Assembly (NCBI RefSeq): GCF_000411255.1
Contig: NZ_KE150413.1
Span: 486,794-550,793, forward strand
Origin: Paenibacillus sp. HGH0039
GTDB lineage: Bacteria > Bacillota > Bacilli > Paenibacillales > NBRC-103111
Direction: 5' to 3'
DNA: 64,000 nt
This document shows, in pieces, positions 8,264-16,891 of the stretch (position 1 is its first letter; every line of letters begins with the position of its first letter). Under the pieces are notes generated by a model. It was not told the origin of the DNA. It searched no databases and saw only the letters and a list, made by a program, of their open reading frames with translations. The position numbers were made by a program, and so were the translations under genes.

Positions 8264-10379
8264 TCAACTCCGGATGATGCAGAACATGGGGCTGGGGTGG
8301 ACGTTATTCCGGATCAAGTACGAGCTGAAGAAACGGGCAGGTTTTCTGGAAAAAGAGTTTCCGGCCGTGTCCATGACCGAAGAGGAATTTTTGAAACGCT
8401 GGTCGTCTCATGCCGCCTCACCCGATCAAGTCGTCCGGGAGTGGAGGGCTCAAGCACGGCCTTTTTTCTTTCATCCGGATAAACTGAACGGTCTGAAGCC
8501 GGTTCTTCAAAAAGCGTTGGGGGCATCGGAGCAAGAGCTTCTGAACCAGGCCGACCGGATCTGCGAGGGAACGTTTACGTATTTCAGCAGATGGAATGTC
8601 CATCAAGGCACTCCGAACTGGCACTGGAATCCTATCACCAATGAAGAATCTCCACGAGATCTGCATTGGTCGAAAATTCCCGATCTAAGCGGGGCATTCG
8701 GCGATATCAAGTATATATGGGAGTTGTCCAGATTTTCGTTCGCGTACACGCTGGTCCGGGCGTATGCCTTAACCGGGTCCTCTTTATATCCGGAAACGTT
8801 CTGGAACCTGTTTGAAGATTGGGTGAAAAATAACCCGGAGGAGCGGGGAGTCAACTATAAGTGCTGCCAGGAGATGTCGCTGCGCGTCATGGCCTGGATC
8901 TTCGCCTTGTATGCTTTTGCGAACCATTCTTCTTCTATGGACAAGAGAGTGTTCAGCCTGCTTAAACAAGTTTACTGCCATACCGATCATATCGATAAAC
9001 ATTTCGATTTTGCCCTGAAGTCGGTGAAAAACAATCATACGATCAGCGAAGCTGCGGGCCTGTATACGGTCGGGCTTCTTTTCCCTTTCTTTGACCGGAG
9101 CGGGAGGTGGAAGAAGAAAGGATTCCGTCATCTGGAAGCGGAGGGAATGTGGCAGATTTACGAAGACGGTTCCTACCTTCAGCATTCCATGAATTATCAC
9201 AGACTTGTCGTGCAAGATTACACCTGGGCCCTGCGCCTGGCCGAGTTAAACGGCGAAACCTTCTCGAACAAGCTGAAGGAGCGGCTGTATAAAACCTTCG
9301 ATTTCCTGTACCAGTTCCAGGATGAGGCAACCGGTCGGCTGCCCAACTACGGGATGAACGACGGTGCCCTTATTCATCCGTTGTCGCAATGCGAGTATCT
9401 GGATTACCGTCCGCAGTTGGGTGCGTTCTATTTTATCCTCACAGGTAAGAGGCTTTATCCGGACGGCCCTCATGAGGAGAGTCTTGTCTGGCTGGCCGGT
9501 GAATCGGCTTCGAGCGCTCCTCGGGACTCCTTTCCAAGAGCGGCGCTGAAGGCTTATCCGGAAGGCGGGTATTATTCCATCCGGATGAATGGAGGAAGCG
9601 CCATGATCCGCTGCGGAACCTACCGGCATCGTCCTGCCCAGGCCGACATGCTTCATCTCGATATATGGCGCGAAGGTACGAACGTGATCTGTGATGCCGG
9701 AACCTATTCCTACAACACGGATGCCGAATGGAGCGCTTATTTTATGGGCACCGCTTCGCACAATACGGTGATGATCGGTGATGACGATCAAATGGAGAAG
9801 GGGTCCCGTTTTATCTGGTATAACTGGACCAAATCCCATACCAAACGAGCGGAAGCGGCTGCGGACGGAATGACGCTGTTCGAGGGAGAACATTACGGCT
9901 ATGGCCCGCTTATTCACCGCAGAGCGGTCATTCAATCCGATGCGGTCATCGCGGTCATCGACGAAATTGCCGGGGACTTTAATGGAACCGAAAGGGCCAT
10001 ATCCGCTTCTTGGCTGAGCGCGGCCCGGGGAGCGAAGGCCACCGGCGAGAAGGGCTTGATCGAGCTGGAAACTCCGACAGGCCCGTATTTTATCGAGACG
10101 CTGGATACGCAGAGCAGTACGTTCCGGATTTACCACGGGGACGAAAAAGCGCGCAGAGGCTGGCGATCTCTGTACTACGGGGAGAAGGAGCCCGCTTACC
10201 AGATCGTCCGGAGCCTTCGCTCCGGGAAGCCGGTCCGTCTGGTAACCGTACTTTCCCCGGTGGCGGGGCAAGTCACCTACGATCCGGGGCAAAACCTGCT
10301 GAGGATACAGGAAAGGTCTTTGCGGCTTAACCCGGTCGGAACCGGAGCTATTCTATCGCAAGAAAAGGTGACTCTATGA
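8256..10379 (+). CDS. Heparinase II/III-like protein (polysaccharide lyase family)
   Basis: This protein of 707 residues has an alpha/alpha-toroid N-terminal half and a beta-sandwich C-terminal half typical of the heparinase II/III family. Landmarks are NNHTISEAAGLY near residue 280, NYHRLVVQDYTWALRL near 325, and LHLDIWREGTNVICDAGTYS near 475. Family chemistry is beta-elimination of uronic-acid-containing chains. No signal peptide or transmembrane segment is visible, so it looks cytoplasmic. The start is ATG 8256, which overlaps the preceding gene by 8 nt and has GGAGG upstream. Its gene couples to the next glycosyltransferase by ATGA. Whether it is a lyase or a modifying enzyme in biosynthesis is not settled by sequence. 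Confidence 0.86.
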   Translation: MRNQLRMMQNMGLGWTLFRIKYELKKRAGFLEKEFPAVSMTEEEFLKRWSSHAASPDQVVREWRAQARPFFFHPDKLNGLKPVLQKALGASEQELLNQADRICEGTFTYFSRWNVHQGTPNWHWNPITNEESPRDLHWSKIPDLSGAFGDIKYIWELSRFSFAYTLVRAYALTGSSLYPETFWNLFEDWVKNNPEERGVNYKCCQEMSLRVMAWIFALYAFANHSSSMDKRVFSLLKQVYCHTDHIDKHFDFALKSVKNNHTISEAAGLYTVGLLFPFFDRSGRWKKKGFRHLEAEGMWQIYEDGSYLQHSMNYHRLVVQDYTWALRLAELNGETFSNKLKERLYKTFDFLYQFQDEATGRLPNYGMNDGALIHPLSQCEYLDYRPQLGAFYFILTGKRLYPDGPHEESLVWLAGESASSAPRDSFPRAALKAYPEGGYYSIRMNGGSAMIRCGTYRHRPAQADMLHLDIWREGTNVICDAGTYSYNTDAEWSAYFMGTASHNTVMIGDDDQMEKGSRFIWYNWTKSHTKRAEAAADGMTLFEGEHYGYGPLIHRRAVIQSDAVIAVIDEIAGDFNGTERAISASWLSAARGAKATGEKGLIELETPTGPYFIETLDTQSSTFRIYHGDEKARRGWRSLYYGEKEPAYQIVRSLRSGKPVRLVTVLSPVAGQVTYDPGQNLLRIQERSLRLNPVGTGAILSQEKVTL

Positions 10380-11605
10380 GAATACTGATTCTTCATCAAT
10401 ACTTTTTGGGAGATAACGATCCGGGCGGTTCACGTTTCAACCAGTTTGTTAAACACTGGAACAAAATGGGGCACGATATTACGGTGGTTGCCGGAAATGT
10501 GAACTACACGACGGGACAGAAGGAGGAAAAGTACCGGGGAAAGTTTGTCGTGAAGGAGCAGTATTCGGAACGGACGGAAATTTACCGGACTTATGTTTCG
10601 GAATCCTATAACAAATCGTTTCTCGGCCGGCTGTGGGCGTATTTTTCGTTCACCTTCTCTTCGCTCCTGGTTTGTTTGTTTCATATTAAAAGACACGACG
10701 TGATGATCGTCACTTCTCCTCCTTTATTTGTCGGAATTACCGGCATTATCGTCAGTTGGCTGAAGAGAATGCCCATGGTGTTCGAGGTTAGGGACCTGTG
10801 GCCGGAATCGGCAATCGATACGGGTGTGCTCAAAAATTCCCTGCTGATCAAAGCCGCCTATCTGGTCGAGAAGCTTTCTTACCGGTTTGCTTCGAAAATA
10901 AACGTGCTGACCCCGGCTTTCCGCCATAAGTTGATTGAGGAAAAAGGGATCAGCACGAACAAAATCATCTTCGTGCCCAACGGGGCGGATTTGGATATTT
11001 TCCAGCCGGGCCCCAAGGAAAATTGGGTGCGTGAAAAATACGGGCTCGAAAACAAATTCGTCGTTACTTACCTGGGCGCTCACGGAGTCGCCAATCACTT
11101 AATGTCCATCATTAAGGTTGCGGAAGCTTGCCGGGACATTCCGGATCTCTTGTTTATGCTCGTAGGGGACGGAATGGAAAAGAAGTCCCTTCAAGCCTAT
11201 GTTGATACAAATTGTATCGAAAATGTTCTGTTTGTGCCCCCGCAGCCCAAATCGGCTGTGCCTGATTTTTGCAGAGCGTCAGACGTGTGTACGGCTGTTT
11301 TGAAAAAGGTGGATACTTTTAAAACGGTTTATCCCAATAAAGTTTTCGATTACATGTCCTGTGCCAAACCGATTTTCATCGGAATCGACGGAGTAGCGAG
11401 AGCTCTTGTGGAAGATAGCGGGTCCGGCTATTACGTGGACCCGGAGGATCCGGAAGATTTCAAAGAAAAGATACGTCTGCTGATGAGCAACCGGGAGCTG
11501 GCCGAGAGTCTCGGGAATAACGGGTACCGGTATGTGTCGGAGAACTTTTCGAGAGAGTCTCTTGCGGACCGGTATCAGACCGAGCTTAGGAATATGGCGA
11601 TTTAA
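10376..11605 (+). CDS. Glycosyltransferase family 4, WcaI/WbuB-like
   Basis: This 409-residue GT4 enzyme begins MRILILHQYFLGDNDPGGSR, a start typical of WcaI/WbuB-like transferases that commonly use amino-sugar donors. The C-terminal donor site reads NKVFDYMSCAKPIFIGIDG, then ALVEDSGSGYYVDPED. The central stretch VFEVRDLWPESAIDTGVL is also characteristic. The start codon overlaps the stop of the heparinase gene (ATGA), implying translational coupling. It probably adds a sugar to the growing repeat unit; specificity unknown. Confidence 0.88.
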   Translation: MRILILHQYFLGDNDPGGSRFNQFVKHWNKMGHDITVVAGNVNYTTGQKEEKYRGKFVVKEQYSERTEIYRTYVSESYNKSFLGRLWAYFSFTFSSLLVCLFHIKRHDVMIVTSPPLFVGITGIIVSWLKRMPMVFEVRDLWPESAIDTGVLKNSLLIKAAYLVEKLSYRFASKINVLTPAFRHKLIEEKGISTNKIIFVPNGADLDIFQPGPKENWVREKYGLENKFVVTYLGAHGVANHLMSIIKVAEACRDIPDLLFMLVGDGMEKKSLQAYVDTNCIENVLFVPPQPKSAVPDFCRASDVCTAVLKKVDTFKTVYPNKVFDYMSCAKPIFIGIDGVARALVEDSGSGYYVDPEDPEDFKEKIRLLMSNRELAESLGNNGYRYVSENFSRESLADRYQTELRNMAI

Positions 11606-11665
11606 ATTTTTTTGCACCTTGTGATACAAAATGTAACTTATAGATATATGAGGAGGAACATACTT

Positions 11666-12976
11666 ATGACTAAAAAGATTTGTGTAATCGGATTGGGCTA
11701 TATCGGTTTTCCGACATCGCTTGTATTCGCCAGAGCCGGTTTCGAGGTTATCGGTGTCGACGTTAGCGAAAGAGTCGTATCGGCCCTGAACGCGGGCGAA
11801 GTTCACATTGAAGAGAACGGCCTGGAAGAAATTTTTCAAGATGTCCGTACCAACTATGCCTTCAAAGCACAGCGTCATCCGGAGCCTGCGGATACATACA
11901 TTATCGCGGTACCTACTCCTGTCAACGCGGATCATACGGCCAACGTCGATTATGTCGTATCGGCGACGGAAGCGGTGCTGCCTTATCTCCGCAAAGGCAA
12001 CACCGTCATTGTAGAATCGACCATTCCTCCGAGAACGATCGACGATGTTGTCGCTCCCGTACTGACGAAAGCGGGATGGCGTGTGGGCGAGGAAATTTAC
12101 TTGGCACACTGCCCGGAGAGAGTATTGCCTGGACGCATCTTCCAGGAACTGGTGGAAAACAACCGGATCGTGGGAGGATACAATCCTCAGTCCGCCGAGA
12201 AAGCCGCCGAAGTCTACCGCGCTTTCGTTAAAGGCGAAATCATCCTGACCTCCGCTACGTCTGCCGAAATGGCAAAGCTGATGGAGAACACCTTCCGCGA
12301 TGTGAATATCGCGCTAGCCAACGAATTGGCGAAGGTGTCCGCTTCAATCGGTGTCGATGCGCTGGAAGTGATCGGCCTGGCCAACAAGCACCCGCGTGTT
12401 AATCTTCATACGCCGGGGCCCGGCGTAGGCGGCCACTGCATTGCGGTCGACCCTTATTTTATTATCGAGAAAGCGCCTGAGCTGACTCCGCTTATGACGG
12501 CTTCACGCGCCATTAATAATTCCATGCCCGCCTTTGTCGTCGAGCAGACCGGCAAAATCACGCCTTTCCATGCCGGAAAACGAGTGGCCGTATTCGGGAT
12601 TACCTATAAAGGCAATGTGGACGACATCCGGGAATCACCGGCATTGGAAGTGGTGCATATGCTCGGCGAGAACGGATTCGATGTCCGTGTCCACGACCCG
12701 CACGTGCTGGCAGAGCTTGCCCCGTTCCCGATGTTCACGGCGGAAGAGGCTGTGGCCGATGCGGAATGCCTGCTGATTCTGACGGATCACAACGAATTCA
12801 AAGCACTGGATCTGAGCCTGCTTTCCCGGATGAAATCTCCCGTTATCCTGGATACCAAAAATTGCGTGGAGTCTTCGCATGTGCCGCAGTCGGCAGGAAA
12901 ACTTTATAATTACGGGAATTTGCATGAATTGAGCCGCGTGGATACGGTTGCCGTTCCGGTTAGCCAATTAGCATAA
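11666..12976 (+). CDS. wecC: UDP-N-acetyl-D-mannosamine dehydrogenase
   Basis: The product (436 residues) should oxidise UDP-ManNAc to UDP-ManNAcA with NAD, giving an acidic sugar for the surface polymer. The N-terminal Rossmann motif is GLGYIGFPTSLVFARAG, VPTPVNADHTANVDYV follows, then YLAHCPERVLPG, ENTFRDVNIALANEL, and the active-site Cys in GPGVGGHCIAVDPYF. These match WecC better than UDP-glucose dehydrogenase. ATG 11666 is chosen because AGGAGGA lies 8 nt upstream. The epimerase WecB that would supply UDP-ManNAc is not in this window. A WbpA/CapL-like substrate (UDP-GlcNAc) remains possible. Confidence 0.88.
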   Translation: MTKKICVIGLGYIGFPTSLVFARAGFEVIGVDVSERVVSALNAGEVHIEENGLEEIFQDVRTNYAFKAQRHPEPADTYIIAVPTPVNADHTANVDYVVSATEAVLPYLRKGNTVIVESTIPPRTIDDVVAPVLTKAGWRVGEEIYLAHCPERVLPGRIFQELVENNRIVGGYNPQSAEKAAEVYRAFVKGEIILTSATSAEMAKLMENTFRDVNIALANELAKVSASIGVDALEVIGLANKHPRVNLHTPGPGVGGHCIAVDPYFIIEKAPELTPLMTASRAINNSMPAFVVEQTGKITPFHAGKRVAVFGITYKGNVDDIRESPALEVVHMLGENGFDVRVHDPHVLAELAPFPMFTAEEAVADAECLLILTDHNEFKALDLSLLSRMKSPVILDTKNCVESSHVPQSAGKLYNYGNLHELSRVDTVAVPVSQLA

Positions 12977-12991
12977 GGAGTCGGTTTTCCC

Positions 12992-13603
12992 ATGAAACGC
13001 ACGTTTGATTTTCTTGTCGCCCTAATCGCTCTAACTATCTTGCTTCCGGTTATTTTTCTGGTCGCTGTACTGATCCGGATAAAATTGGGATCGCCGGTGT
13101 TGTTTAAGCAGACACGGCCCGGACTGCGCGGAAAACCATTTGCTATTTTCAAATTCCGGACGATGACCAGCAAGTGCGACGAACACGGGCGCCTGCTTCC
13201 CGATGAGGTAAGGCTGACCCGATTCGGGATGCTGCTCCGCAAATTGAGCCTCGACGAACTGCCGCAGCTGTTAAACGTGCTGCGCGGCGAACTGAGTCTT
13301 GTCGGACCCAGGCCCCTGCTCATGGATTATATGAACCGTTATACGAGCGAACAGGCGCGCCGGCACGATGTCAGACCCGGTATTACAGGCTGGGCGCAGG
13401 TAAACGGACGCAACGATTTAAGCTGGGAGCAGAAGTTTGAGCTCGATGTCTGGTATGTGGATCATCAGTCTTTCCTTCTGGACATGAAAATTTTATGGAT
13501 GACCGTGATCAAGGTGATCAAAACCGAAGGTGTGAGCAGGACCGGGCACGTAACGATGCCGGAATTCCAAGGGTACACATCGAACGGGGCCGTTGAGAAA
13601 TGA
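12992..13603 (+). CDS. Initiating sugar-phosphate transferase (PglC/EpsL/WcaJ type)
   Basis: This 203-residue membrane-anchored enzyme has one N-terminal hydrophobic segment (about 8-30) and the bacterial sugar transferase domain. Motifs include FKFRTMT, LSLDELPQLLNVL, VGPRPLL and RPGITGWAQVNGRN. It should move a sugar-1-phosphate from UDP-sugar to undecaprenyl phosphate, the first membrane step. The small size (no extra N-terminal TM bundle) fits PglC/EpsL rather than full-length WcaJ. AAGGAG lies upstream of ATG 12992. Its stop overlaps the next gene by ATGA, and the following acetyltransferase and aminotransferase form the same trio as epsL-epsM-epsN of Bacillus. Confidence 0.9.
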   Translation: MKRTFDFLVALIALTILLPVIFLVAVLIRIKLGSPVLFKQTRPGLRGKPFAIFKFRTMTSKCDEHGRLLPDEVRLTRFGMLLRKLSLDELPQLLNVLRGELSLVGPRPLLMDYMNRYTSEQARRHDVRPGITGWAQVNGRNDLSWEQKFELDVWYVDHQSFLLDMKILWMTVIKVIKTEGVSRTGHVTMPEFQGYTSNGAVEK

Positions 13604-14271
13604 AACCTTTCCGGCCCTTGAAGTTATGGATTTACGGAGCCGGCGGGCAGGGGCGCGAAACCGTGCAACTGGTCAGCGATATCAACCGCCTCTCCTCTTC
13701 CTGGGACATACTCGGTATTCTTGATGAGAGTGAGCAGATACAGGGAAAGATGGTGAGCGGTTATCCCGTTCTCCATCCTTACACGGCCCTGGCCCAAACC
13801 GATTGGGAAGAAACCAGGCTGATCTTCGCGATCGGCAGTTCTCGGACTAAGACGGTCGTTGCCGGAAAAATCGAAGAGGCGTTCCCGCTGGTCCGGTACG
13901 CCTCGCTTTATCATCCCACCGCCGTTATCTCCGAGAGCGCCCGGATTTCGGAAGGATGCATAGTCGCGGCTCATACCCTGGTATCGACCGATGTCCGTCT
14001 CGGACGCCACGTCTTGATTAATTACGGTGCGACGGTCGGCCATGATTCCGCTATCGGGGATTACAGCAGCATATTACCCGGAGCAAGAGTGTCGGGTCAT
14101 GTGCAGATCGGCCATGCGGGAGATGTAGGGGCAGGCTCGGTTATTCTGCCGGGGCTGCGAATCGGCTCCGATGCGGTAATCGGCGCAGGCGCCGTGGTGA
14201 CCCGTCCCCTGCCGGGCGACTGCACGGTTGTAGGCGTACCTGCCAGGCCCATTAAGAGAGAGAAGGAGTGA
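13600..14271 (+). CDS. NeuD/PglD/EpsM-like sugar acetyltransferase
   Basis: This 223-residue protein has an N-terminal Rossmann-like domain (WIYGAGGQGRETVQLV) and a C-terminal left-handed beta-helix built from hexapeptide repeats (about residues 105-215). VSTDVRLGRHVLINYGATVG contains the His region used for catalysis in PglD. Known family role: acetyl-CoA-dependent N-acetylation of a UDP-4-amino sugar, as in bacillosamine synthesis. The start overlaps the preceding stop by ATGA. Position between a PglC-like transferase and a PglE-like aminotransferase supports this role. Confidence 0.86.
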   Translation: MKPFRPLKLWIYGAGGQGRETVQLVSDINRLSSSWDILGILDESEQIQGKMVSGYPVLHPYTALAQTDWEETRLIFAIGSSRTKTVVAGKIEEAFPLVRYASLYHPTAVISESARISEGCIVAAHTLVSTDVRLGRHVLINYGATVGHDSAIGDYSSILPGARVSGHVQIGHAGDVGAGSVILPGLRIGSDAVIGAGAVVTRPLPGDCTVVGVPARPIKREKE

Positions 14272-14276
14272 AAAGA

Positions 14277-15440
14277 ATGGCTATTCCTGTGAACCCGAAA
14301 ATTTATTTATCTCCCCCCCATATGGGGGAATACGAACAGCAGTATGTCAGGGAAGCGTTCGAGACGAACTGGATCGCTCCTCTGGGCCCGAACGTCAATG
14401 CTTTTGAAGAAGAATTGGCCGCATATACGGGAGCTGCCGGGGCTGCCGCATTAAGTTCCGGCACCTCGGCCATTCATCTGGCGCTCAAGCTTGTGGGCAT
14501 CTGCCAGGGTGACCGGATTTTTTGCTCTTCCCTGACATTCGTGGCCAGTGCGAATCCGATTCTGTACGAGGGCGGGATTCCCGTATTCATCGATTCCGAT
14601 CCGGACACATGGAATATGTCCGCCGGAGCTCTCCGGAGAGCTCTTGAAGAGGCGGACCGGGAAGGAAACCTGCCGAAGGCCGTTATCGTCGTTAATCTTT
14701 ACGGACAAAGTGCCGATATGAATCCGATTCTGACTCTGTGCGGAAAGTACGACATTCCGGTAATTGAGGATGCGGCCGAATCTTTGGGAGCCACTTATGA
14801 GGGAAAACAGAGCGGGACGTTTGGTAGATTCGGTGTCTACTCGTTTAACGGAAATAAAATCATTTCGACTTCCGGGGGCGGCATGCTCGTTTCCGACGAC
14901 CTGGAAGCATTGGAGAAGGCCAGATTCTGGGCTACGCAGGCCCGGGATACCGCCCGGCATTACCAGCACTCGGAAGTGGGCTATAATTACCGGATGAGCA
15001 ATGTTCTGGCCGGCATCGGAAGAGGCCAGCTCCGGGTTTTAAATGACCGGATACAGGCACGGAGAGAAGTCTTCGGGCAGTACCGCAGAGCCTTCGAATC
15101 CATAGAAGGAATTTCCTTCATGCCGGAGGCGGATTACGGGCGTTCTACCCGATGGCTGACGGCGATTACGGTCGATGAACGGGTAACGGGCGTTTCCTCG
15201 ACGGAAATCGTGGACCGCCTGGCGGCTCAAAATATCGAGGCGCGCCCCGTATGGAAACCGCTGCATCTCCAGCCGCTTTTCGAGGGATGCGCTTATTATC
15301 CCCATGAAGAGGAGATCAGCGTCTCTGATCGGCTTTTCTCGACGGGGCTGTGTCTGCCTTCCGGCTCCAGCTTGACTCCGGCCGATCAAAACAGGGTGAT
15401 GGATATGGTGCTGCATACCATAGCTATCCCGAACCGCTAA
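14277..15440 (+). CDS. DegT/DnrJ/EryC1/StrS aminotransferase (PglE/EpsN-like)
   Basis: This 387-residue PLP enzyme opens with KIYLSPPHMGEYEQQYVREA and GTSAIHLALKL, both typical of PglE/EpsN. The PLP lysine lies in SFNGNKIISTSGGG and the phosphate-contact Asp in VIEDAAESLGA. Expected reaction: Glu-dependent transamination of a UDP-4-keto-6-deoxy sugar, before N-acetylation by the upstream acetyltransferase. The start at ATG 14277 has AAGGAG 8 nt upstream; a GTG at 14268 overlaps that site and is unlikely. The dehydratase (PglF/EpsC type) that makes its substrate is not in the window. Confidence 0.88.
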   Translation: MAIPVNPKIYLSPPHMGEYEQQYVREAFETNWIAPLGPNVNAFEEELAAYTGAAGAAALSSGTSAIHLALKLVGICQGDRIFCSSLTFVASANPILYEGGIPVFIDSDPDTWNMSAGALRRALEEADREGNLPKAVIVVNLYGQSADMNPILTLCGKYDIPVIEDAAESLGATYEGKQSGTFGRFGVYSFNGNKIISTSGGGMLVSDDLEALEKARFWATQARDTARHYQHSEVGYNYRMSNVLAGIGRGQLRVLNDRIQARREVFGQYRRAFESIEGISFMPEADYGRSTRWLTAITVDERVTGVSSTEIVDRLAAQNIEARPVWKPLHLQPLFEGCAYYPHEEEISVSDRLFSTGLCLPSGSSLTPADQNRVMDMVLHTIAIPNR

Positions 15441-15459
15441 CCCGGTAGAGGCGGTTATT

Positions 15460-15633
15460 ATGCAGAACCCGGACATGCGTCAGTTGCTGCTGGAGTTGGA
15501 GCAATTTGTACATAGGGTGGAAGAGCAGAGTGAACCCGTTCCTACGGTCAAGCCCTACGTGGACGATTTAAAGCAAATTATGCTTAAGCATGTGAATCAG
15601 ACGGAAATGTCCTTGCTTACTACTTATAAATAA
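15460..15633 (+). CDS. Small hypothetical protein, 57 residues
   Basis: A short open frame starts at ATG 15460, 19 nt after the aminotransferase gene, with a weak AGAGGCGG upstream. The product is a charged, probably helical peptide (MQNPDMRQLLLELEQFV at its start, HVNQTEMSLLTTYK at its end). No motif is recognised. It is the last frame before the terminator at 15650, so it belongs to the same transcript as the polysaccharide cluster. Function unknown. Confidence 0.5.
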   Translation: MQNPDMRQLLLELEQFVHRVEEQSEPVPTVKPYVDDLKQIMLKHVNQTEMSLLTTYK

Positions 15634-15649
15634 GATAAAAGATAGATTC

Positions 15650-15692
15650 AAAGCCCTCTAATATCGGATGCGATATTGGGGGGCTTTATTTT
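15650..15692 (+). terminator. Rho-independent terminator of the polysaccharide cluster
   Basis: AAAGCCCTCTAATATCG pairs with CGATATTGGGGGGCTTT around a GATG loop with two G-U pairs, followed by ATTTTG. It separates the cluster from the VanZ-like gene. Confidence 0.75.
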
Positions 15693-15735
15693 GTTAACCG
15701 GGAAAACGTTAAATCGGAAACAGGTGAATGCGCTT

Positions 15736-16269
15736 ATGAGGGCTCTCGGCCGCAATAAAATGTTCCGCCTTCTGCTGGTGCTGGCGTGGATGTCGTTCAT
15801 GTTCTATCTCTCCTCGCAACCGTACCAGAAACAAAGCTTAAAGCCTCTGCTGCGTGAACATATCTCGGAACTGCAATTAAAAAAAGCGGTTCCCGCGGGA
15901 TCGTTTCAGTACGGCCGGTCCGTGGTAAGTGTTAAAAGACTGGGGACCTACGGCTATGTCGAATTTTTCATACGCAAAACGGCCCATGTCGTGGAGTACG
16001 CCATCCTGGCTCTGCTTGCGGGCTATTGGCTCGGAAGCCTGCGCTTGATGAGCAAGCGCAAGCAGACAGGCATCATGCTAGCGGTCTGTGTCATTTTCGC
16101 GGTCACGGATGAATGGCATCAGAAATTTACGTCGCATAGGACCTCGATGACGGAAGACGTTATCCTGGACACCTGCGGTGCCCTTCTGGGTACAGCGATG
16201 TATTATTTTTTTCTAAAAATTCTACAAAAATCTCGTAAAAACGCACCAAATCACCCAAAAACTTCTTGA
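15736..16269 (+). CDS. VanZ family membrane protein
   Basis: This 177-residue protein has about four hydrophobic segments and the VanZ-family pattern: LAWMSFMFYLSSQP near the N-terminus, RKTAHVVEYAILALLAGYWL in the middle, and TDEWHQKFTSHRTSMTEDV then DTCGALLG near the C-terminus. VanZ-type proteins are associated with low-level glycopeptide (teicoplanin) tolerance in some contexts, but most family members are uncharacterised. ATG 15736 is preferred because CAGGTGA lies about 8 nt upstream; longer frames would begin inside the preceding terminator. Confidence 0.78.
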   Translation: MRALGRNKMFRLLLVLAWMSFMFYLSSQPYQKQSLKPLLREHISELQLKKAVPAGSFQYGRSVVSVKRLGTYGYVEFFIRKTAHVVEYAILALLAGYWLGSLRLMSKRKQTGIMLAVCVIFAVTDEWHQKFTSHRTSMTEDVILDTCGALLGTAMYYFFLKILQKSRKNAPNHPKTS

Positions 16270-16294
16270 TTTGTTACAAAACGTATCTTATAAT
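16266..16294 (+). promoter_or_regulatory. Sigma-A promoter for the zinc-ribbon gene
   Basis: TTGATT (16266-16271) and TATAAT (16289-16294) are separated by exactly 17 bp. It overlaps the VanZ stop codon and lies 65 nt before the next gene. Confidence 0.7.
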
Positions 16295-16358
16295 AATTTA
16301 CAAATACAGAATGTAACAAGTTGCGACAACAAGAAGCAAAATGAAGAGGTGTGTGAGG

Positions 16359-16577
16359 ATGAAAGCTTTGGATTTGGTCTACTGCATTCACTGCGGTTCG
16401 ATTGTGTCCCGGACACAGGCGGATCACATTTTCAAAACCGGATTTTACCGGGTGTCGGTACCGCTGGCAAGCTGCAAAAGCTGTGCAACCCCGAATTCGA
16501 ACACCACGGGCTGTCACGATCTGCCGCATCACGGACGTTTGAACGAGTACGAGACTCGCCTTCCGTTGATGGCGTAA
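16359..16577 (+). CDS. Small putative zinc-ribbon protein, 72 residues
   Basis: Two Cys pairs are visible: CIHC near residue 9 and CKSC near residue 42, with a later Cys-His-rich stretch (GCHDLPHHGRL), so a treble-clef or ribbon metal site is likely. No known family is recognised. The start at ATG 16359 is chosen because AAGAGGT lies 8-9 nt upstream; an in-frame ATG at 16341 is an alternative. It has its own good promoter. Function unknown. Confidence 0.6.
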   Translation: MKALDLVYCIHCGSIVSRTQADHIFKTGFYRVSVPLASCKSCATPNSNTTGCHDLPHHGRLNEYETRLPLMA

Positions 16578-16634
16578 AGCAGAACCGGGTTACATGCTCC
16601 CCAAGTCGGTAACGTTCAGGTCAGGGAAAGTAGG

Positions 16635-16754
16635 ATGAGAAGAATGGTTGTTGAGGGGGATAAAGCATGGAAGCCTTGGCTCCGCTGGCTGATCAGCTCG
16701 CTTTATTTGCTTCTGGGGATCGTTTCATTGGCGCTGGGCCTCTGGCTGTTCTAG
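16635..16754 (+). CDS. Possible 39-residue single-pass membrane peptide
   Basis: A short frame from ATG 16635 encodes a basic, Trp-containing N-terminus (GDKAWKPWLRW) followed by a clean hydrophobic helix (LYLLLGIVSLALGLWLF) and then stops. AAAGTAGG lies just upstream. A 65-residue frame in another register starts at 16667 but has no ribosome site and no structural sense. The following terminator suits this end. Function unknown; existence is inferred. Confidence 0.4.
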   Translation: MRRMVVEGDKAWKPWLRWLISSLYLLLGIVSLALGLWLF

Positions 16755-16792
16755 CCGATCCCGCCGCGTTGTGTGCCGCTTTGACTTTGCGT

Positions 16793-16838
16793 AAAAAAAT
16801 GACCGCTCCTGTCCCGAGAGGGCCGAGCGGTTTTTTTG
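16793..16838 (+). terminator. Rho-independent terminator
   Basis: ACCGCTC and GAGCGGT form a stem with an inner CCCGAGAGGG segment, followed by seven T. A-rich sequence on the left lets it also act on the minus strand for the DUF2621 gene. Confidence 0.7.
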
Positions 16839-16891
16839 GCGTGTACCCCGATCAGACTTCCTGAAATCTTCCTGCGAGTATAATAGAAGAA

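Noticed and set aside
9246-10292. 348-codon open frame opposite the heparinase-like gene
   Set aside because: Antisense to a gene with clear family motifs; Arg-rich and without a ribosome site.
16667-16864. 65-codon frame downstream of the zinc-ribbon gene
   Set aside because: It reads through the terminator hairpin and has no ribosome site; the overlapping 39-codon frame with a membrane helix is a better candidate.
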